Position numbers and translations under genes: made by a program. 64,000 nucleotides of DNA from Dolomedes plantarius (Eukaryota; Arthropoda; Arachnida; Araneae; Dolomedidae): positions 162,426,350 through 162,490,349 of the forward strand of contig OU015496.1 of NCBI GenBank assembly GCA_907164885.2, in the 5' to 3' direction. Positions within the stretch are counted from its first letter, which is position 1. Each line of letters opens with the position of its first letter. Of the stretch, positions 1 to 12,554 are shown one piece after another. The notes under the pieces are model-generated. The model saw nothing but the letters and a program-made list of their open reading frames with translations, was not told where the DNA came from and did not search any database.

Positions 1-1035
1 TATTTGATTCGTACCACCAAATTTTAATGATTTTGCAATATTGGGGTAATCGTTGAGAGTAGCCATAACTATATACTAGGTTCAAACAATTATAGTACAC
101 AAATATACAAATATTCAAAACCAAAATCAATACTTATAATACGTAGGTACTCAAATTCAAAAATAGAAAATAATATTTCAAATCGAAATTTTTTCAAATA
201 CCAATTCAATAATAAAATATTGATTCTCAAAATATGCATCAAAATAAGTAATCTTTAAAACAGGTTTTATTCAAGAAAACAAAATTATGAACTAAAATAA
301 GCATCAAATATCAAATAATAAGTTCTTCAAAATAATTTCTCTGGTTGAAGAAAACAGATGACGTAAATTTAGATATGTATCAAGTTAGATATTACTTCAG
401 CAAAATATTCATCAAATTAATCTTCAAAATAAATCACTGTTGAAGAAAATAGAGGATGTAAATGCAGCATCAAAATAATAGTTAAAGTTCTAATGTTAAA
501 AGCATCAAAATTGGGAAATCGAAAGTATCAAAATTGTGAAATCGAAAGCATCAAAACATTCTGCAAAATAAAAAATATTCTCGCAAGAAACAGCAGAATT
601 AAGTTCAACATCAAAGCGCATCAAATAAGCAAAGTTGTCATCAAATAAACATTCGCTTCGTCAAAATTATGCATCAAAATAATAATATAATAATCTTCAA
701 AAGTATTCAATTCGCGATCTTTCAAAATATATGTTATGTTGTGGTTTGTTCAAGGAAACAAGATTCTTCAAGTTAAATGTCGAAATTTTCATCAAATCAT
801 CAAATAATTTCATCGAAATAGAATTCTCTTCAAGAAAACAGAAGTGATAAATTCAACGTCAAAGACCATCAAAAGTGAATTTAGCATCAATTAAATTCTT
901 GCATCAAAAGAACGTTGAAATATCTTTCAGTTTTCTTAAATCATCAATAAGTTGAGAATTCCCTTAATCATCAAAATTTTCTTGAACAAGCGTCAACGTA
1001 TGCATCAAATAATTTTAATATGATCCAAGTTACTT
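1..1035. repeat. Degenerate CATCAAA-rich repeat field
   Basis: AT-rich DNA in which CATCAAA or TCAAAAT recurs dozens of times. A second loose motif resembling TTCAAGAAAACAG recurs near 271, 346, 441, 577, 748 and 829, usually followed within 60 bases by GCATCAAA. This looks like an old, strongly diverged tandem or clustered repeat. No open frame of note crosses it and I recognise no transposon end. Confidence 0.5.
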
Positions 1036-1968
1036 ACAATTCTGGTTTTGGTTCTCATCATCCCATCAGAGTATCATCAGAGTCCGTGGCACATCACTTT
1101 GGCTTTCGCTTTCGATATCCAAATCCAAAATGACAGACAACAGTAATCCAGGAATCATCAAAAGAAAATAGTTTTTCAGTTCAAGCTAGGGGTATTTTTC
1201 GAGTCCGAGGGTCGAGCACCCATGTAGGAAGGAGTTAGTACTCCTTCCTTTAGAAGTGAATCATTAGACTTAATTATTTTGAACATTTAATTAAACTAGA
1301 CGATGTTTACAAGACAGGACTAACACTTAGTATGAAATTAAAAAATAAACACAGAAGCATCAAAAGAGCTAAACATCGGGAGCTTGCAGAACAACACATC
1401 CGCTTAAAGTCCTTCGTGCCGCAGTAGTAGGAGTGGAAGTTGTAGTAATAGTTCAGTTGTGTTGCCAAACTCACTCTCACATATATATGGCAGAACTTTC
1501 TGTCACGTTAAAAATATTAGTACTTGTTGCACATTGTAAAATTTTAATCTTAGAGGCACAGGTGGACAAACTTAATATAAATACACAGTTTCATGTATAA
1601 AAACCAGATTTTTTAAAGCTTTATTACGAGAGAGACGACTGGGGTGTCCGTTCCTCGTGTGTTTCTCAGAAGAGAGTGTAAATTATAAAAGCGCAATTAA
1701 ACATCACTTCATACTCCAAAATTCTCGAAATTGACCCTCCTTGGTGTCACACTTGTCATTAATCAGAAAATTTGCTTTGTATGTTATTTAAAGCTGCTAT
1801 GGTGTATGTTTCCTCATGGGTCGATTTTACCTCGGAGATCGCCTGAGGATATATATAAAAAATGCGGAAAGTTTAAAAGTGGTAAGTAAAATTGGTAATT
1901 TATTGGTCAAATTAAGTTAGGGAATGAGTTAAATTAAGGTATGGTGTTAGAAACAGAATCTTGGCATA
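1036..1968. other. Unassigned non-coding DNA with a small hairpin
   Basis: No credible gene. A perfect 10-bp stem hairpin lies at 1226-1249 (AGGAAGGAGT, loop TAGT, then its complement). Sporadic CATCAAA motifs from the preceding repeat field continue to about 1370. Composition becomes less AT-rich around 1040-1250 and 1380-1450, but nothing in either strand reads as a conserved domain. Confidence 0.4.

Positions 1969-1969
<1 letters not shown>

Positions 1970-2035
<66 letters not shown>
1970..2035. repeat. (CA)n(TA)n microsatellite
   Basis: About 8 CA units followed by TA units with one TTA interruption. It abuts the left terminal inverted repeat of the element starting at 2036, supplying that element's TA target dinucleotide. 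Confidence 0.95.
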
Positions 2036-2038
<3 letters not shown>

Positions 2039-2594
2039 GGTGTAACGAAACTCTTGGGCAAAATTTTAAGGGGTGATAGTACACATCAAGACAAACAATA
2101 TTATATAGGAAACTTAGGGTCCCAAACGTCTTCCAAAGGAGATAGACGCCATTAAAGTTTAGGGTCTGAAAATTCAAATGATCATAAAAAACGGGAAAAT
2201 TTGTCGATTCGTTTGCTGTTTTCGCTTAAATTATTCTTTATGTCAAGGTTTTCTGGAAAATAAATTTTAAAGATAGAGTAAAAAGAAATGCAGATAGAGG
2301 GCGCTTTAGACTTTGGAGTAACAAACAACTATTTTTTACTGTTTTTTTTTGTATCAGATTAAATGCTTTCAAAAGCTTCGACTTAAACTTAAATTTTGAG
2401 CTCAAAATCTGAATCGTTGGGGGTGGTTATGCCGCGAAAACTCAACAGTGTTCAGGAGGTGAAATTTGAACCCCCCTCCTCCCCTGTACGCAGTTGAGTT
2501 ATTCACGATTTTGGAGACCAGGCAGCAACTATTACCCACTAAACGTAAAATAAACGAGAGAGGGATGACAAAAAATAAAAAAATGTTATTCATA
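2036..2594 (+). repeat. Left terminal inverted repeat
   Basis: Pairs with 3197-3775 in inverted orientation. Landmarks shared by both arms are the GGTGTAAC terminus, the AGATAGACG block, the GAGGGCGCTTTAGAC block, the CAGGCAGCAACTA block and the GAGGGATGACAAAA block next to the core. The pairing is imperfect, with indels, so the two arms have diverged. Confidence 0.85.
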
Positions 2595-2597
2595 ACA

Positions 2598-3065
2598 GAC
2601 GATCATTTGATCGGGCCATATCTTCTGCCAAGGAGCCTGGACGGCGGAACGTATCTGGTATTCCTTCAAGAGGTGTTTCCAGTTCTGCTGCAAAGTGTTC
2701 CAGCCAACATAAAGGCTCGTATGTGGTTCCAACATGATGGAGCGCCTGCACATTTCAGCGCAAATGTGAGAAGTGCATTGGATACAGCATATCCAAGGCG
2801 ATGGATTGGACGGGGTGGTCCGGTAAATTGGCCGGCACGCTCGCCTGACCTCTCCTGTGTAGACTTCTTCCTCTGGGGCCATATGAAGAGTCTTGTTTAC
2901 GCAAGCCCTGTCGACTCCAACGAGGAACTGGTTGCGAGAATTGTCGTCGTAGCAGGCGATATCCGAAAGATGCCCGGGGTATTTGCTAATGTTCGAAAGT
3001 CCCTCCACCGGCGGTGTGAGGCCTGCATCCTTGCTGGTGGGCTCTCTTTCGAGCAGTTTTTGTGA
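2598..3065 (+). pseudogene. Transposase C-terminal fragment, DD41D type
   Basis: The frame is open from 2466, but its first 44 codons lie in the terminal repeat and are not transposase-like. From about 2598 it reads as the C-terminal part of a DDE/D transposase: QHDGAPAHF carries the second catalytic Asp and SPDLSCVDFFLWG carries the third. I count 41 residues between these two Asp, so the spacing is DD41D. The N-terminal helix-turn-helix domains and the first catalytic Asp are absent, so the product cannot be an active transposase. The third motif reads SPDLSCVD where SPDLxPxD is usual in related proteins. A 174-residue antisense frame at 2586-3110 is a shadow. Fold and superfamily are confident; the family name is not. 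Confidence 0.8.
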
Positions 3066-3196
3066 TTCCACAAGAAAATCATGCGTGTACCATTTTCTAC
3101 GTGTCATCATTCATTCAACCTTCATTCATGCGCACGACCTGCGTACATCAAATTGTTTTTTTTTTATTTCGAGAGGATAAATTACTCATGTCTAGT

Positions 3197-3775
3197 ACTA
3201 TGAATAAATTTTTTAATTTTGTCATCCCTCTCTAATTTATTTTACGTCTAGAAGGTAGTAGTTGCTGCCTGGTCTATGACACAAAGTCCTACGACACCAA
3301 GATCGGGAATAACTGAACTCTGTTTAGGAGGGAGGGAGTTTCAAATTTCAACTCCTGAACACAATTCCGTTTGCGCTACTTAACCACCCCCAACGAATCA
3401 GATTTTGAGCTCAAAATTTAAGTTTAAGGCTAAGCTTTTGAAAGCATTTAATGTGATAAAAAAAATAACGGTAAAAAATAGTTGTTCGTTACTCCAAAGT
3501 CTAAAGCGCCCTCTATCGACATTTTTTTAAAACTTTATCTTTAAATTTATTCTTCAATAAAAAACTGACAAAAAGAATAATTTTAGCTAAAACCGCTAAC
3601 GAATTGACCCATTTTTCCGTTTTTTATAATCATTTGAAATTTCGGACCCTAAACTTTAATGACGTCTATCTCCTTTGGAAGACGTTTGGGACCCCAAGTT
3701 TCTTATATAATATTGTTTGTCTTGATGTGTACTATCACCCCTTAAAGTTTTGCCCAAGAGTTTCGTTACACCCTG
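3197..3775 (-). repeat. Right terminal inverted repeat
   Basis: Inverted partner of 2036-2594. Compared with the left arm it carries an extra stretch near 3280-3300, between the CAGGCAGCAACTA block and the block corresponding to the left arm around 2500. Confidence 0.85.
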
Positions 3776-3786
3776 TATATATAACA

Positions 3787-4440
3787 GTTATATAACTGAC
3801 TGACTCACTGACATACAACGCACAGACCAAACCGCCGGATCTAAAGGGCTGAAATTTGGCATGGCAATTATTCTTATAGTGTAGGGGTGCACTAAGAAGG
3901 ATTTTTGAAAAATTCTTAGATTTTTTAAAATTAATTTTTTTAACTCTTTTAGTAACTTTTTTAAAGTTTGCATTTAAAATAATAAATTGAGCGTTATAAA
4001 ATTTATATCACGAGAAAGATCGTATAAATTCCTTTTAAATGAGATCTTTTTCGAATCTTTACCTCCATTTTCTGTGTTTTGGCAAATTTTTAAAGATTAA
4101 TTTTTAGAATTTAATTTATTAAATGCTGATCGCGTGATTTCTTTTTCTAGTACTTTAAATAAATTAATCGTCACGTGCTTAACAACAAAATAGACAGAAA
4201 AAATATTTTCTTTTTTGCTAATGCGGCAGACGATTGGACATTATCCAAAAAAATATTAAAATACAATAAAAGATACTATGTTCCTCAAACTGTACTATAT
4301 TAACTGTACTATATTCTTTAGTATGTCCTATTACATTTAATTTGAATATTTCCTTCTACATTATTATTTCTCTAAAAATATCCCTTACGATTTTTTTATA
4401 AATATATATATATATATTTTTTTTTACATCAATCGTATAC
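3787..4440 (+). repeat. Dispersed repeat, copy 1 (Helitron-like candidate)
   Basis: Inverted, diverged copy of 28171-28885. Shared blocks include CTGACTGACTCACTGACA, the AAACCGCC(G/T)GA and CTGAAATTTGGCATGG stretch, TATCACGAGAAAGATC, and CAGACGATTGGACATTATCC. The head with runs of CTGA/GTCTGTC and AAACCGC-GGACTGAAATTT resembles the head of the element at 49823. There is no coding capacity. The distal end of this copy is degraded into TA and T runs. Family assignment is inference; homology between the copies is seen directly. Confidence 0.65.
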
Positions 4441-4454
4441 ATTGATCGTCGTAT

Positions 4455-4455
4455 C

Positions 4456-4527
<72 letters not shown>
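4455..4527. repeat. (TA)n microsatellite
   Basis: About 36 uninterrupted TA units at the distal end of dispersed repeat copy 1. A smaller TA run lies near 4400-4418. Confidence 0.95.
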
Positions 4528-4530
<3 letters not shown>

Positions 4531-4844
4531 ATTATGTTGAATTACTGGAAAACTTATGGGCAGATTTTAATAAAGTTTGGTATGGAAACACAGTTATAGA
4601 AGAAAAAAATTATACCATACAACAATTATCGTACGTACTCATGATGGTCGGTTAGGCTCTTCAGTGCTAGAATGTCCGAAACTCACGTTGCAAGATCGAA
4701 CATAAAATTACTGTAATATGGGGTGTTGTATCTAATGTTTTTGTTACTTATTTAATTATTAATATCAAACAAAGAGAATTAATTATTTTAACTTATTCCT
4801 TATATTTAAAACGTATAGTGGTTACTATTGTGTTGTGTAATAAA
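4528..4844. other. Unassigned AT-rich DNA
   Basis: No gene or recognised repeat. Only short, unsupported frames occur. Confidence 0.3.
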
Positions 4845-5660
4845 TCTCCTAGCTAAAACAATACCCTAGATTCTGGGGCTAACAGAAATTCACAAATGAT
4901 TACTCACAAAACATGACAGACACAATTTTAACTGTGGGATCAAACCAAAAAATTTTATTCATTACTTTTAACACAAATTAATAAAATATTATCACCTTAC
5001 GTTAAACAATAGAATTTAGAGAAATTTTATCTCATTGTCTTAACTTCTTTATACATTCAACATACACATACACATTAATAATATCACTCGTTCTACTTGT
5101 AAACATAATATTAACTAATAATATCCCTCATAATAAATTAATGAGTATCACCTTGAACAACATAAAGAAATAAAAAATGGCCACAATAAAAAAAAATTGA
5201 GATTGACTGACAAGAAAAACTTTAAAAAAAAATTTTTAAATTAAATTATGCCATGGCTAAAAAAAACTTATCTTATCGGATAGATTAAAAGCCTCGAGAC
5301 CACGTCCATGCTCCATCGTCTTCGTACATCGGGAAAGTCAATACTCCAGGTCCAGGATCTTTGTTCAACAATCTTCATCATGGCGTTCTACTAAGTTTCT
5401 AGTAGGCACCGAACAGGCAGCATGGATCAGAGTAAAAGTCAGCGAGTCAGCCAGAAAAAGTTCTCTTATTTTTTGTGTGCAGCCTTTTTATACTCTTTTT
5501 TAGTCCATTCCACGTGGCCCAATTTAATTACATCATATGTGCTGTTATTGGCCGCACGCATGTCCAGGGCTTCTAACCCTCTCACATCCGGGTATCAAGC
5601 ATACGGGGGGAGCCCCATGTGGTCCGCTTATCAGTATATTCCTTAGCAAAAAGTGAGTAA
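4845..5660 (-). other. Possible solo LTR (minus strand)
   Basis: Read on the minus strand this segment carries a TATAAAAAGG box at 5483-5492 and, roughly 530 bp downstream, AATAAA signals near 4957-4962, followed by TTAGCCCCAGAATC. Promoter and polyadenylation signals this far apart in one non-coding block suggest an LTR. I could not define TG/CA ends, a target duplication or a second copy, so this remains a low-confidence inference. A host promoter fragment is the alternative. Confidence 0.25.
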
Positions 5661-6140
5661 AATCGTCTCTTTGTTTTGAATGAAACTGAATAAACTGTAT
5701 CGCCATTTCTTTTAGATTCTCGAGAAGAACTTCTATGTTTCAAACCAATACGCGATAATTTAAAATATTTATATTATAAAAAAAGGAAAAAATTTAAGCG
5801 TATAAAACTTAAAAAGGGAAAAATAAATAAAAAGACTAAACAAAGCTTATTTTAAAAAAAAATTACCTTGAGTCAGTCAATCCACATGAAAAAAGAATTA
5901 AAATAAATTGAAAATTGTCAGTCAATCAAACACTAAAATAAATTAAATACCTGCGTGTTACATTTATAGTACATAAAACATGATTTATCATTTGCTCAAC
6001 TTTCATGAATGCCACTACAATTAATCCGCGCGAAAATTAATCTAATAACACTCATCAAAGTTAAACAATAGGTGGAGAAAATTATTAAGGTATTTAATTC
6101 ACTGTATATTTAATTTATATATATTTTTAATTATAAAGCG
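5661..6140. other. Unassigned AT-rich DNA
   Basis: No gene seen. The phrase AGTCAGTCAATC recurs near 5873 and 5918, too short to define a repeat family. Confidence 0.3.
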
Positions 6141-6144
6141 ATGC

Positions 6145-6642
6145 ACAACAGGGGTATGGACCCATATCAAAGTCATACAGTTTTCACAGCGCTATGCTAT
6201 ACTGGAAACGAAGCAGTTTTATGATTCCCTGTGGCTGTTGGTCCCATTCCTGCAGCAATGCAGTTTTAAGCTTCTGTATGGTTCTCGGAGGGGGATGGTG
6301 AGCTGCAATTGCACTGCCAAGAGAATTCCAGGCATGTTCAGTGAGGTTTATGTCTGTATAGGTGGTTGGCCAATCCATATCGCGAATATCCTCACTTTCA
6401 AGATAATCGTCGACTGGGTGAGACTTATGTGGACGAGCACTGCCGTCCATAAAAATGGACCGAGAGTCAACTGTGCCCCTGGAAAGTCGAACATAGGGCT
6501 GTAAGATCTCAACCCTATACCTCTCACCAGTCAGGGACCCTCTGTCAAACATTGGGAGAGGCTTGCGGCGTTCAGCATGGTTAAGTAAATTAAGCCTTGG
6601 ACCAGGCTTCAGTGGGGTCTTCGCAGACAAGTCGAAATTCAA
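6145..6642 (-). pseudogene. Tc1 transposase C-terminal half, inverted copy
   Basis: The minus-strand frame at 6184-6642 matches the C-terminal half of the Tc1 transposase at 10685-11711: MFDRGSLTGERYR, the FMDGSARPHKS box replacing DNARPH, then a damaged LTEHAWNSLG stretch where NPIEHxWD is expected, and LLQEWDQQPQG. The second catalytic residue lies in a changed context (DGSARPH) and the proline-rich SPDLNPIE motif is lost, so it is dead. Homology to the partner at 7000-7466 continues past the stop to 6145. The N-terminal half is absent on this strand; the sequence flips to plus-strand transposase at about 6630. Confidence 0.75.
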
Positions 6643-7443
6643 TTTGGATTCTGTTTCTCAACGTACCTTCATCTGGAGAGAACCTGGTACCCGATTCATG
6701 TGGAATATATTCCCTGTAGACTGTAGAGGGCGCTGAGTGTTGAGGGCAGATGAGAGTTTGGCGTCGTAGAGAGAGGTTGTATTGAGAGAGAGAGTAATCA
6801 AATTAATATGATTTCCAAAGGTATAATGTATCTGTGCAAATTACGTATATAATTTAATAATCAAGAGTAGAAGGAGAGAGTGTCAATTATTTAGAGAGGA
6901 ATGTCAATTAATAGCAAAACAAGAACCACTGATACACTGAGTGCTTAATATATGGTATGATTTCCACAATTCCTTACCTCTAACATCTGAGAAAGGGACC
7001 GCTACGGCAGCGCAGTCATGGTCTGTGTAGGCATCGTGTTGGACGGCCGCAAACCTCTCCATATGTTTGACAGAGGGTCCCTGACTTGTGGGGGGTATAG
7101 GGATGATATCGTATAGCCCTATATTTGACTATTCATGGGCTCAGTTGGCCGTCTGCTCATTTTTATGGGCGACAAAGCTCGTCCACATAAGGTTCACCTA
7201 GTCGAAGATCACCTTGAAAGTGAGGATATTTGCCGGATGGACTCGCCAGATATCCAGACATAAACGTCATTGAACATATCTGGGACTCTCTTGGAAGGGC
7301 AACTGCAGCTAGTCATTCCCTTCCTAGAATCATCCTGGAGCTGAAAACTGTGTTGTTGCAAGAGTGGGACCGACTGCCACAGGGACTCATCAAACTGCCT
7401 CTTCTCCAGAGTGGCATCCCGATGTGACAGCTGTATGACTGTG
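6630..7443 (+). pseudogene. Tc1 transposase remnant, interrupted
   Basis: Plus-strand fragments of the same subfamily. 6635-6710 reads as the RTFIWREPGTRF region just after the first catalytic Asp. 6985-7443 resumes at the YGGGGLMVW-equivalent region, then MFDRGSLT, DKARPHKVHLV, ESEDICRMD, IEHIWDSLGRA and LLQEWDRLPQGLI. Frameshifts and stops break the reading throughout. About 260 bp of foreign sequence separates the two parts. With the minus-strand half at 6145-6642 it forms a head-to-head arrangement of C-terminal halves. Confidence 0.7.
6722..6976. other. About 255-bp insertion within a Tc1 remnant
   Basis: Sequence between the two recognisable transposase fragments. It starts TGTAGAGGGCGC and ends CCTCTAACA, so TGT...ACA ends with a short inverted match (TGTAGAGG and CCTCTAACA) suggest a small LTR or MITE. 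No clean target duplication is visible. Confidence 0.3.
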
Positions 7444-7467
7444 AGAAGGGTCCATACCCCAGATTAG

Positions 7468-7469
7468 TC

Positions 7470-7518
<49 letters not shown>
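7468..7518. repeat. (TA)n microsatellite
   Basis: About 25 TA units immediately 3' of the Tc1 remnant, where its right terminus would have been. Confidence 0.95.
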
Positions 7519-7521
<3 letters not shown>

Positions 7522-7914
7522 GCATATATATATACATGCATGTGTGTGGGTATTTCATACAGTGTTGCCCTTTAAAAAAATATTCTTCCCATTCAGTGTT
7601 CTCTTATATTTTTTCTTTACTCGTCTGCCGGAGGGTTTCGCGCCGAGTAAAAATGGTCAAAATTCGTCTGACACATAGTAAAAGTTCCCATTCAAGTGCA
7701 TTATTTCGACTCTTTAGTTGCCAAAACATTAAAAAAAGGGAAATGTCTCGCAAAGTTGAAGCCCTCGAAGGATGACTGTCGTAACCTTGGCAAACCACCA
7801 GAAAAGTATAGCATTGTGAGAACGCGATAACGGAGAACATTTTATCATCCTTGTACCCTGTCTGTGCCGCGTCATAAAACGAAATGTTGCTGCAGTATGT
7901 CGCTAGAATATATA
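7519..7914. other. Unassigned DNA, moderately GC-richer
   Basis: Frames of 78-79 codons exist on both strands (7536-7775 plus, 7604-7840 minus) but neither shows a recognisable domain, and they overlap each other. I see no gene I can defend. Confidence 0.3.
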
Positions 7915-9142
7915 CAGTGGAATCTCGATCTATCGTTTTTCAAAGGACCGACTGAACTGAACGATAAATAATAATTACATAAATCGTACAAACTTGACAA
8001 TTCTATTTATTAATAAATACTTTTTAAAAATTTTTTTGTTGAATTATCCCATCAACTTGAAAGAAAATGGTCAAATGCATAATAAAGAGAGCAATTATAA
8101 GAAATTTTCAAGTGATTTGACTAGCTTAAACGACAAAAAAAAAACTTATACTTGAGATGAAGTAAATATAAAGAGGAATTTAAAGGTTGTAAATGATAAG
8201 ACTGTAATTATAAACGAGAATTAAATAAAATTGTGGACAAGGTACTTGATGTACAGTGCTAAATGATTTCTTAATATAATTATGAGACAATTCTACAAAT
8301 AATAGTGAAAACTGCGATGAAATTCATCAAATGAGCGAGATAGTCAGAAAGATAATTTTTTAAAAATAAATCGAAACTTGTAGTAGTTCACTATACGTTG
8401 CTCTTAAATGTTGTTTTAAATTATTTCACTTTTTCCTACCTTATAAAATGTCTTTTTTGCCTTCATTTTCTTCCTCCTCTCTTATTTCACCAAATCACAA
8501 TTTTAATATTTTCCTATTTAATTATTTCTCACTTGTATTTATTTTTCTTTTTCTCTCGTTTTCTCTCTTAATTGCACAAACCTTCACTTAATTATTCTTT
8601 TTCACTTTCTTTTATTTCCTTTTAATCACTTTTTAGTCGTTTCCACTATCCACAGACTTTATAAACTGCTAACTTTTATATATATATTTAATTTTTCGCA
8701 CAATATTTTTCTAAATAAACTGAATTCACGAGTATTCTGTTTTCAAAACCGTCAAACGCCGTTACGCAAAAGTGCAAGCATTGAATTCGATCGAAGAGCA
8801 ACCTTGCGGATATTTTCCGAACTAACTTTCCATACAAAACAAAATTAACTAAAAATGATTTCAATTCTGCTTAAAGATGGCTAAAAGTATTAAAAGAATC
8901 CATTATCATCGTGTTCTGAGCTATTCTAAAAGTTTCAAATGTCTAACTAGTCGGGAAGTTAGTTAAAAATCGATTGCAAGATTTGTACTGGACAAACAAA
9001 AAAGCGAGTTAATAAAAACGTGGTAATGAGGGAAAACCAAACATACGGGAACATAAGAAAACCATATGATCGTCGGGACTGGGTGAAATAAACGACGCAT
9101 ACGGGAAACCGATGATTCGGAGAACAATCGATCGGGATTCCC

Positions 9143-9145
<3 letters not shown>
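7915..9145. mobile_element. Pogo-like non-autonomous element
   Basis: Left end CAGTGGAATCTCGATCTATC and right end, read inward on the other strand, CAGGGGAATCCCGATCGATT, each flanked by TA. The CAGTGGAAxCTCG terminus and TA duplication are typical of pogo/Tigger-type elements. The 1.23-kb interior is AT-rich and no transposase could be read, so it is non-autonomous or decayed. The interior stretch 8400-8660 is strongly pyrimidine-rich (TTTTC and TCTCTC runs) on the plus strand. Confidence 0.65.

Positions 9146-9179
<34 letters not shown>
9146..9179. repeat. (TA)n microsatellite
   Basis: Separates the right end of the pogo-like element from the left end of the DD41D element, giving both their TA flank. 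Confidence 0.95.
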
Positions 9180-9183
<4 letters not shown>

Positions 9184-10475
9184 GGCTGTTCGCACATTTT
9201 TTAGACGATTTTGGTAAGCGGTAATAAAAAATTGTTTGCTGAAAAAGAAATAATTGCAATTGTACTATGTTTTTAAAAGTCAAAATTATGGTCTGCGGCT
9301 TGAAAGTTTTGTTTTTATTCAAAATGGCGTTTTTAACAAAGCAGTGGTTCGAAGGCTACATTTATGCTCTTTCCGAAGAGAAATATGCATACTCCGTTAT
9401 CCAAAAACGATGTGAGAGTCATGGTTTTGTGATATCTAAAGCGTCGATAGGTAATATCGTCAACAAGAAAGAAAAAAAACGTCAAACTGGAGCCACAAGT
9501 GGGACAAAAATTCCAAATAAGTATCCGAGGAAAAAACGGACATCTTCGACTATTGCAAAGGTACGTTGTTTAATGTTAAAAGAAAATCCCCCTAGTCAAA
9601 GGACAGTTGCAAAATCATTAAAATGCTCGGTGTCCACTGTAAACAAAATGATAAACGTTGATTTAAATCTTAAGAAAGCGAAAAAACGCAATGTGCATCG
9701 TCGTCTTCCAAATCATATCGCTGAACGCAGGACACGCTGCAGAATTCTATATGAGAAACACTTATCCAAAGAAAAATGGAAAACAATTGTCATAATAGAT
9801 GAATCATGGGTGTATTTAAATGATTGCAACAAAAAAGAGCCATTTATTATCATAAAAGGGGAGAAAACAATTTAAGTACATGGTTCAAAGAATCGAAAGA
9901 AAGTTTTTCTAAGGGATTCCTGATCGTTGCTGGTTTTGCTTATAATGGCAAGTTAAAAATAAAGAGAGTGGAAAAAAATGTCAAGATTAACTCCAAATAC
10001 TATCAGGAACATATTTTATCGCCAATTTTTCTGAATGAAATACCATCGCTTTACCCACAGTGCCATCAATATGTGAGACTCCATCAGGATAAAACTAGCA
10101 GTCACACATCAAAATCCACTGTAAATTTCCTAAAAGATATGGAACAAAAAACTGGTATCAAGGCCATACCCTTCACTGATATCCCTACTAAATCTCCCGA
10201 TGTATCACCTATGGATTTTTGTGCTTTCGGACTTTTAAAATCTGCATTATCCAAACGTTGTCCCAAAACCCTTACACTGGAAAGCTGTTCAGGAGGAATG
10301 GGATAGAATGCCTCTTCTGACACTTCAAAAGGCATTATTATCCTGGAAATTGCGGTGTCGAAAGATAGTTCCGAATAAGGGATGTCAAATAGAACATTTA
10401 AAACACAAGAATTTTATGTAATTTTGTTTTGTGAATACAATATACATCGTCTAAAAAATGTGTGAACAGCCTCTG
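9180..10475 (+). mobile_element. rosa-like DD41D Tc1/mariner element
   Basis: Terminal inverted repeats of about 30 bp: CAGAGGCTGTTCGCACATTT at the left and its near-perfect complement at the right (one base differs), each flanked by TA. The 1,296-bp length fits a complete single-gene Tc1/mariner element. It encloses one transposase gene with two frameshifts. Confidence 0.92.
9324..10421 (+). pseudogene. DD41D transposase, two frameshifts
   Basis: The ATG at 9324 begins MAFLTKQWFEGYIYALSEE. The product would be a roughly 365-residue DNA-binding and DDD transposase. An N-terminal helix-turn-helix part (residues about 1-120, with TVAKSLKCSVSTVNKMI as the recognition helix) precedes IIDESWVY with the first catalytic Asp. 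The second lies in LHQDKTSSHTS and the third in KSPDVSPMDFCAFG. There are 41 residues between the second and third Asp, matching the DD41D (rosa/Visitor) group. One frameshift lies near 9840-9875 and another near 10273. After it the frame resumes as VQEEWDRMPLLTLQKALLSW and ends at TAA 10419-10421. Apart from the two shifts no residue loss is evident, so decay is recent. Confidence 0.88.

Positions 10476-10566
<91 letters not shown>
10476..10566. repeat. (TA)n(TG)n microsatellite
   Basis: TA units with one TTTA interruption, then about 8 TG units. Bridges the DD41D element and the next Tc1 element. Confidence 0.95.
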
Positions 10567-10579
10567 ATGTAGGTATGTA

Positions 10580-12180
<1,601 letters not shown>

Positions 12181-12554
12181 AGTATACATTTTTAATTTGC
12201 AGTTTATTCTTCACTGAAACTATATTAAAGTCCATTACATTCAGGGCGAAGCCAACATGTTTGAGATCCCAAATAATTAACTTCTTTGGAGTCACAAACA
12301 TTTTGATTTTTTATCTTTTAGGGAATGCATTTTATAGTCCTTTTAAAGCAATGATAGCTATATATTTTGTACTGAAGTCGGTTCGACGAACTCGGAGAGG
12401 TTTTTATCTAGTATATTCATAGTAATTTTGGTAGAAAAGAAATAATTGTAAAAGTTTAAAGTTACATAATTTTCTCAGAGCGTTGTAAAAAAGAAATATA
12501 TTGTTTGAAGTGTTTATATTGATAGGATTTATTTAAATATATTAGTAAAGATGT
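12181..12554. other. Unassigned AT-rich DNA
   Basis: No gene. Contains TTATCTAGTATATTC near 12405, reminiscent of the CTAG-TATAT termini of the dispersed repeats, but no further evidence of an element end. Confidence 0.3.

Larger units (their letters stand above)
2036..3775 (+). mobile_element. Long-TIR Tc1/mariner-superfamily element, non-autonomous
   Basis: Ends are CAGGGTGTAACGAAACTCTT and its complement, each followed outward by TA. The inverted repeats extend inward about 560-580 bp on each side, so two thirds of the 1.74-kb element is terminal repeat. The remaining core holds only the C-terminal part of a transposase. The element is read as an internally deleted derivative that would need a transposase in trans. 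Ends and TA duplication are seen directly; superfamily follows from the residual transposase. Confidence 0.88.

Noticed and set aside
2586..3110. 174-residue minus-strand ORF
   Set aside because: Antisense shadow of the plus-strand transposase fragment, no domain.
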